Of a stretch of DNA of 64,000 nucleotides, positions 61,670-64,000 are shown piece after piece. The stretch comes from Lampris incognitus (lineage: Eukaryota; Chordata; Actinopteri; Lampriformes; Lampridae): the NCBI RefSeq assembly GCF_029633865.1, contig NC_079211.1:144680998-144744997 (forward strand), in the 5' to 3' direction. The translations under genes were made by a program, and so were the position numbers. A model generated the notes under the pieces. That model searched no databases. It was not told the origin of the DNA and saw nothing but the letters and a program-made list of their open reading frames with translations. The first letter of the stretch is position 1; each line of letters opens with the position of its first letter.

Positions 61670-62007
61670 ATAGTACAATACAGCGCCTAATGACCGAAAC
61701 CAATGACCGGTTTCATATGCAAATATGGGTGTGACCATAAACGAGGGTTTCAAAGGCCATGTGTACTATTCACAGAGGCAATGTTGCAGTCACAGCATTG
61801 TAAGATGGCGACAGATGCATAACGACCGAAACCAATAATCGAAACCACTGATCGTTGGTTTCGGTCGTTATGCAACTGTATTGTACTGTATTGTTTATAA
61901 GGGTGGGGATACCTGCAGTCAGTTTAGACTGAAGATGTGTCATATACCCAAGTGATGAAACAGATCTGTTAATAAACGCTGTGTGCAGATGAACTGATCC
62001 AACCTTC
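60433..62007. mobile_element. Foldback element with ~130-bp inverted arms, interrupted by a LINE
   Basis: The left arm (60,433-60,564: gaaggttgaatcag, cgtttcatcac, gacatcttcagtctaaactg, actgcaggtatccccaccct) is the reverse of the right arm (about 61,875-62,007). Without the inserted LINE the element would be about 470 bp. The inner part has further short inverted copies of aacgaccgaaacc. No coding capacity; class unknown. Confidence 0.8.
60565..61671 (+). mobile_element. 5'-truncated non-LTR retrotransposon with frameshifts
   Basis: A 12-bp duplication agtacaatacag (60,553-60,564 and 61,672-61,683) brackets it. The first frame (60,574-61,227) holds the RT core: FVDLEKAYDRVPREEVWYCM, VGLHQGSALSPFLFAVVMDR and MMFADDVVICSESRVQVEES, with the FADD catalytic box. 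The frame shifts near 61,130 to [20 protein letters not shown], and again near 61,240 to [20 protein letters not shown]. It ends gcgacccctaacgggagcag and a (TAG)n tail. Endonuclease and 5' part are absent; it is inactive. Confidence 0.9.
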
Positions 62008-62822
62008 TCTGACCACATTGCTGGTTTTGGTGATTTGAAATTCTGCGATATTTGCCTTCCAAACTTTTGGAAGAACTAAAAAGAAGTGTCCAGACGAAGC
62101 TGGTACGTCGTATTTCACAAGGTCCCGGATCTGTTGTCACGTCTCGCCATCCCCGCAAACTCTCTCCGGGTCCGGCGTGTCAGATCTCGTTTCAGTGTGT
62201 CCCTTTCCGCCTCAACCTTCCTTCTGCCAGTGTCTGCAGCTCCCACATTCATTTTTCATGACGTGCGACGGTTGAGTCACACACATTCAAAGGTACAAGC
62301 ACAGTGGAAAAACAAATTGGTTTAAAGGGTAAAAGGTCACAAAAGGTTCATGTAATTTATTGTCACAAAGGTTTGTTACGGCTGCACAGTAGTGAATGGA
62401 AGTTTTGCACACTGGTGCTTTTTCTGGGCTTCAGAAATAAGTCCAGACAGATGCATGGTATCATCTGCTTGAGAAATGCATGGTATCGCACTAAAAAATA
62501 AATAAATATTATATATATATATATATAGAAAGAGCCTTTTAGAAATGTCAGAATCTAATAAATAAGAGATAAACTCTGAATTGCTCACATCATTCATACT
62601 TTTATACTTGATGCTTTCCATTTCAGTGCCCGTAAACTGTTAAAAAAAAAAAATAGATTGCATGATGGAGAGAAAATTAGTTGCTGATGCTTAGAATTGA
62701 GTGTGTTTGAACGGTTTTGTCAGACAGGGTTACAAATTACATCAAAACTTAATTTCTACGCCGGAGCTTGTGCACAGCTCCAGAACACCTTGATTAGAAG
62801 GCTGTTTTTAATACTTTCTGGG

Positions 62823-62853
<31 letters not shown>

Positions 62854-63556
62854 GGGTGTACTCAATATTGTATTTCAATATGTCTCAAATTAATTTTGCT
62901 GTCCTAGTGCAAACGTCCAGATGAACCGCGTCTCGTATAAACACAACGTGAACGTGTAACCCTAAAATCTGTCATGGAAAATTGAAGACATAACAATATT
63001 CAAGGTAATATATTTTAATGAAAAATCTAATCAGATAAGATCAAAAATCAGATCAACTATAATTTACAAAGAAAGTAGACTTAGATGTTTCATAATAGAG
63101 GAACACCCGTGTGGGCTGTTACTTGATCAAATCTACATCCACTTGAGAGATCAGATCACTTTCCGTATATTAACTGGTACTCGCATACATTAATATTTTT
63201 GGATACTTGCCTATTAAGTGTGCGTGAATTGGAATACCGGCGTGTGAGTGCGACCATTTGAAGAAGTAGTACTGTAGTTTTCCACATGCAGCAGTCAGTC
63301 CGCCCCTTTTAGCGCAGTGTAAAGAAGAGAGTCCTCCTGGCCGTCCACACGAAGCGTCTCCACATATGCCCAGTCTCCAATACGATTAATATTATACACA
63401 ATTAACAAGAAGGCCTTGACAGGTAATTAAATGTGGAGGTTCGCTTCAGTCAGAGATTTTGTTTCTTTTTGAAATATTCTACAACCGGTTGGACTTAACA
63501 AAGGCATAGAGGTGATCAAAGCCACATCCACATGAGAGGTCTGATGGAGTTCGGTA
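62008..63556 (-). other. Intergenic sequence, including the presumed TMEM132D 3' UTR
   Basis: (AT)n lies at 62,510-62,526 and a poly-T of about 26 bases at 62,827-62,852. The part next to 63,556 should be the 3' UTR of TMEM132D, but no convincing minus-strand AATAAA was found close to the stop. Confidence 0.4.
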
Positions 63557-64000
63557 TTATAACTGGTCCTCGGGCTCTGTGATGGGCACTTGGGGTTCCT
63601 CCTCGTGACTGTCTTTCCCAACCCAGTGAATGCCGTGGCCATTTTCCCTGTGCATGATATTTGGGGAGTGCTGCTGGCGGTCCAGAGTGGAGAAGGTGGT
63701 GAACTGGACCCTCTTTCTCTTGCTGGTGGGTGAGTGGACGGACTCGGTCTGCATGGGCTTGTTCCTGAGGGAGCCCACGCAGCTCAGGGGAGAGTCTGTG
63801 ACAGAGGTCAGGCAACTAGGCCTCCTGGATAGAGAAGCGGTCTTGTCGGGCCCGATGTCGATCACTGTGGTGGCCGTGTGGTTGTCCTGCTGCAGAGGAC
63901 TTCCTGGCACACTCATCACCAGCTCAGCATCTGTGCCCAGCCACACCCAGTCGTGTCTGTGTCCTGTGGGCTCCTGGCCATAAGAAGGCGGCTTCTTGTG
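63557..64000 (-). CDS. tmem132d: TMEM132D, C-terminal exon (partial, runs off the right edge)
   Basis: This is a single-pass membrane protein of the TMEM132 family, linked to cell adhesion in neurons. The reverse strand is open from the window edge to TAA at 63559-63557, about 147 codons. It encodes the cytosolic tail: HRHDWVWLGTDAELVMSVPG, a Ser/Thr/Pro-rich stretch, KRKRVQFTTFSTLDRQQ and EPQVPITEPEDQL at the end. RVQF (63712-63701) fits the RVxF docking pattern for protein phosphatase 1, and FTTFST overlaps it and fits the WIRS pattern for the WAVE complex. Both are pattern matches. TMEM132D is chosen over TMEM132B/C because it is the family member next to GLT1D1 in human. Confidence 0.85.
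   Translation of the reverse strand, partial: HKKPPSYGQEPTGHRHDWVWLGTDAELVMSVPGSPLQQDNHTATTVIDIGPDKTASLSRRPSCLTSVTDSPLSCVGSLRNKPMQTESVHSPTSKRKRVQFTTFSTLDRQQHSPNIMHRENGHGIHWVGKDSHEEEPQVPITEPEDQL

Overview
This is a vertebrate, almost certainly teleost, genomic window. Short exons with GT-AG introns are spread over tens of kb. The repeats (tRNA-headed SINEs, Tc1 and hAT transposons, non-LTR retrotransposons, long CA/TA/GATA microsatellites) are typical of fish. There is no prokaryotic gene organisation.

Three protein-coding genes are supported by reading the exons. (1) SLC15A4, an endolysosomal peptide/histidine transporter, runs on the minus strand. Seven coding exons lie between 37109 and 8203, giving about 533 residues. 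The short last exon was not found and probably lies left of base 1. (2) GLT1D1, a GT4-type glycosyltransferase-like protein, runs on the plus strand. All 12 coding exons lie between 38182 and 59851. The splice phases close exactly and give 343 aa plus a stop. (3) The C-terminal exon of TMEM132D (minus strand, stop at 63557-63559) runs off the right edge. The order and orientation SLC15A4(-), GLT1D1(+), TMEM132D(-) match the human 12q24 block as I know it. SLC15A4 and GLT1D1 are head to head with 1.07 kb between start codons, and that gap contains a CpG-rich, probably bidirectional promoter.

Layout: 1-36533 is the body of SLC15A4, whose introns 5 to 7 are large and full of repeats. 36534-38250 holds SLC15A4 exon 1, the shared promoter and GLT1D1 exon 1. 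38251-59851 is the body of GLT1D1. 59852-63556 is intergenic, with a foldback element carrying an inserted retrotransposon. 63557-64000 is TMEM132D.

The rest is mainly mobile DNA. One tRNA-headed SINE family of about 420 bp (called SINE-A here) has 12 copies plus a fragment. A second dispersed retroposon with a (GGAT)n tail (SINE-B) has eight copies or fragments. At least three small hAT-like elements have perfect 8-bp target duplications. A Tc1 element has two 535-bp inverted arms. One locus has three elements nested inside each other with target duplications still visible. I see no new gene system. The most informative observations are about repeat structure and about splice or promoter architecture.
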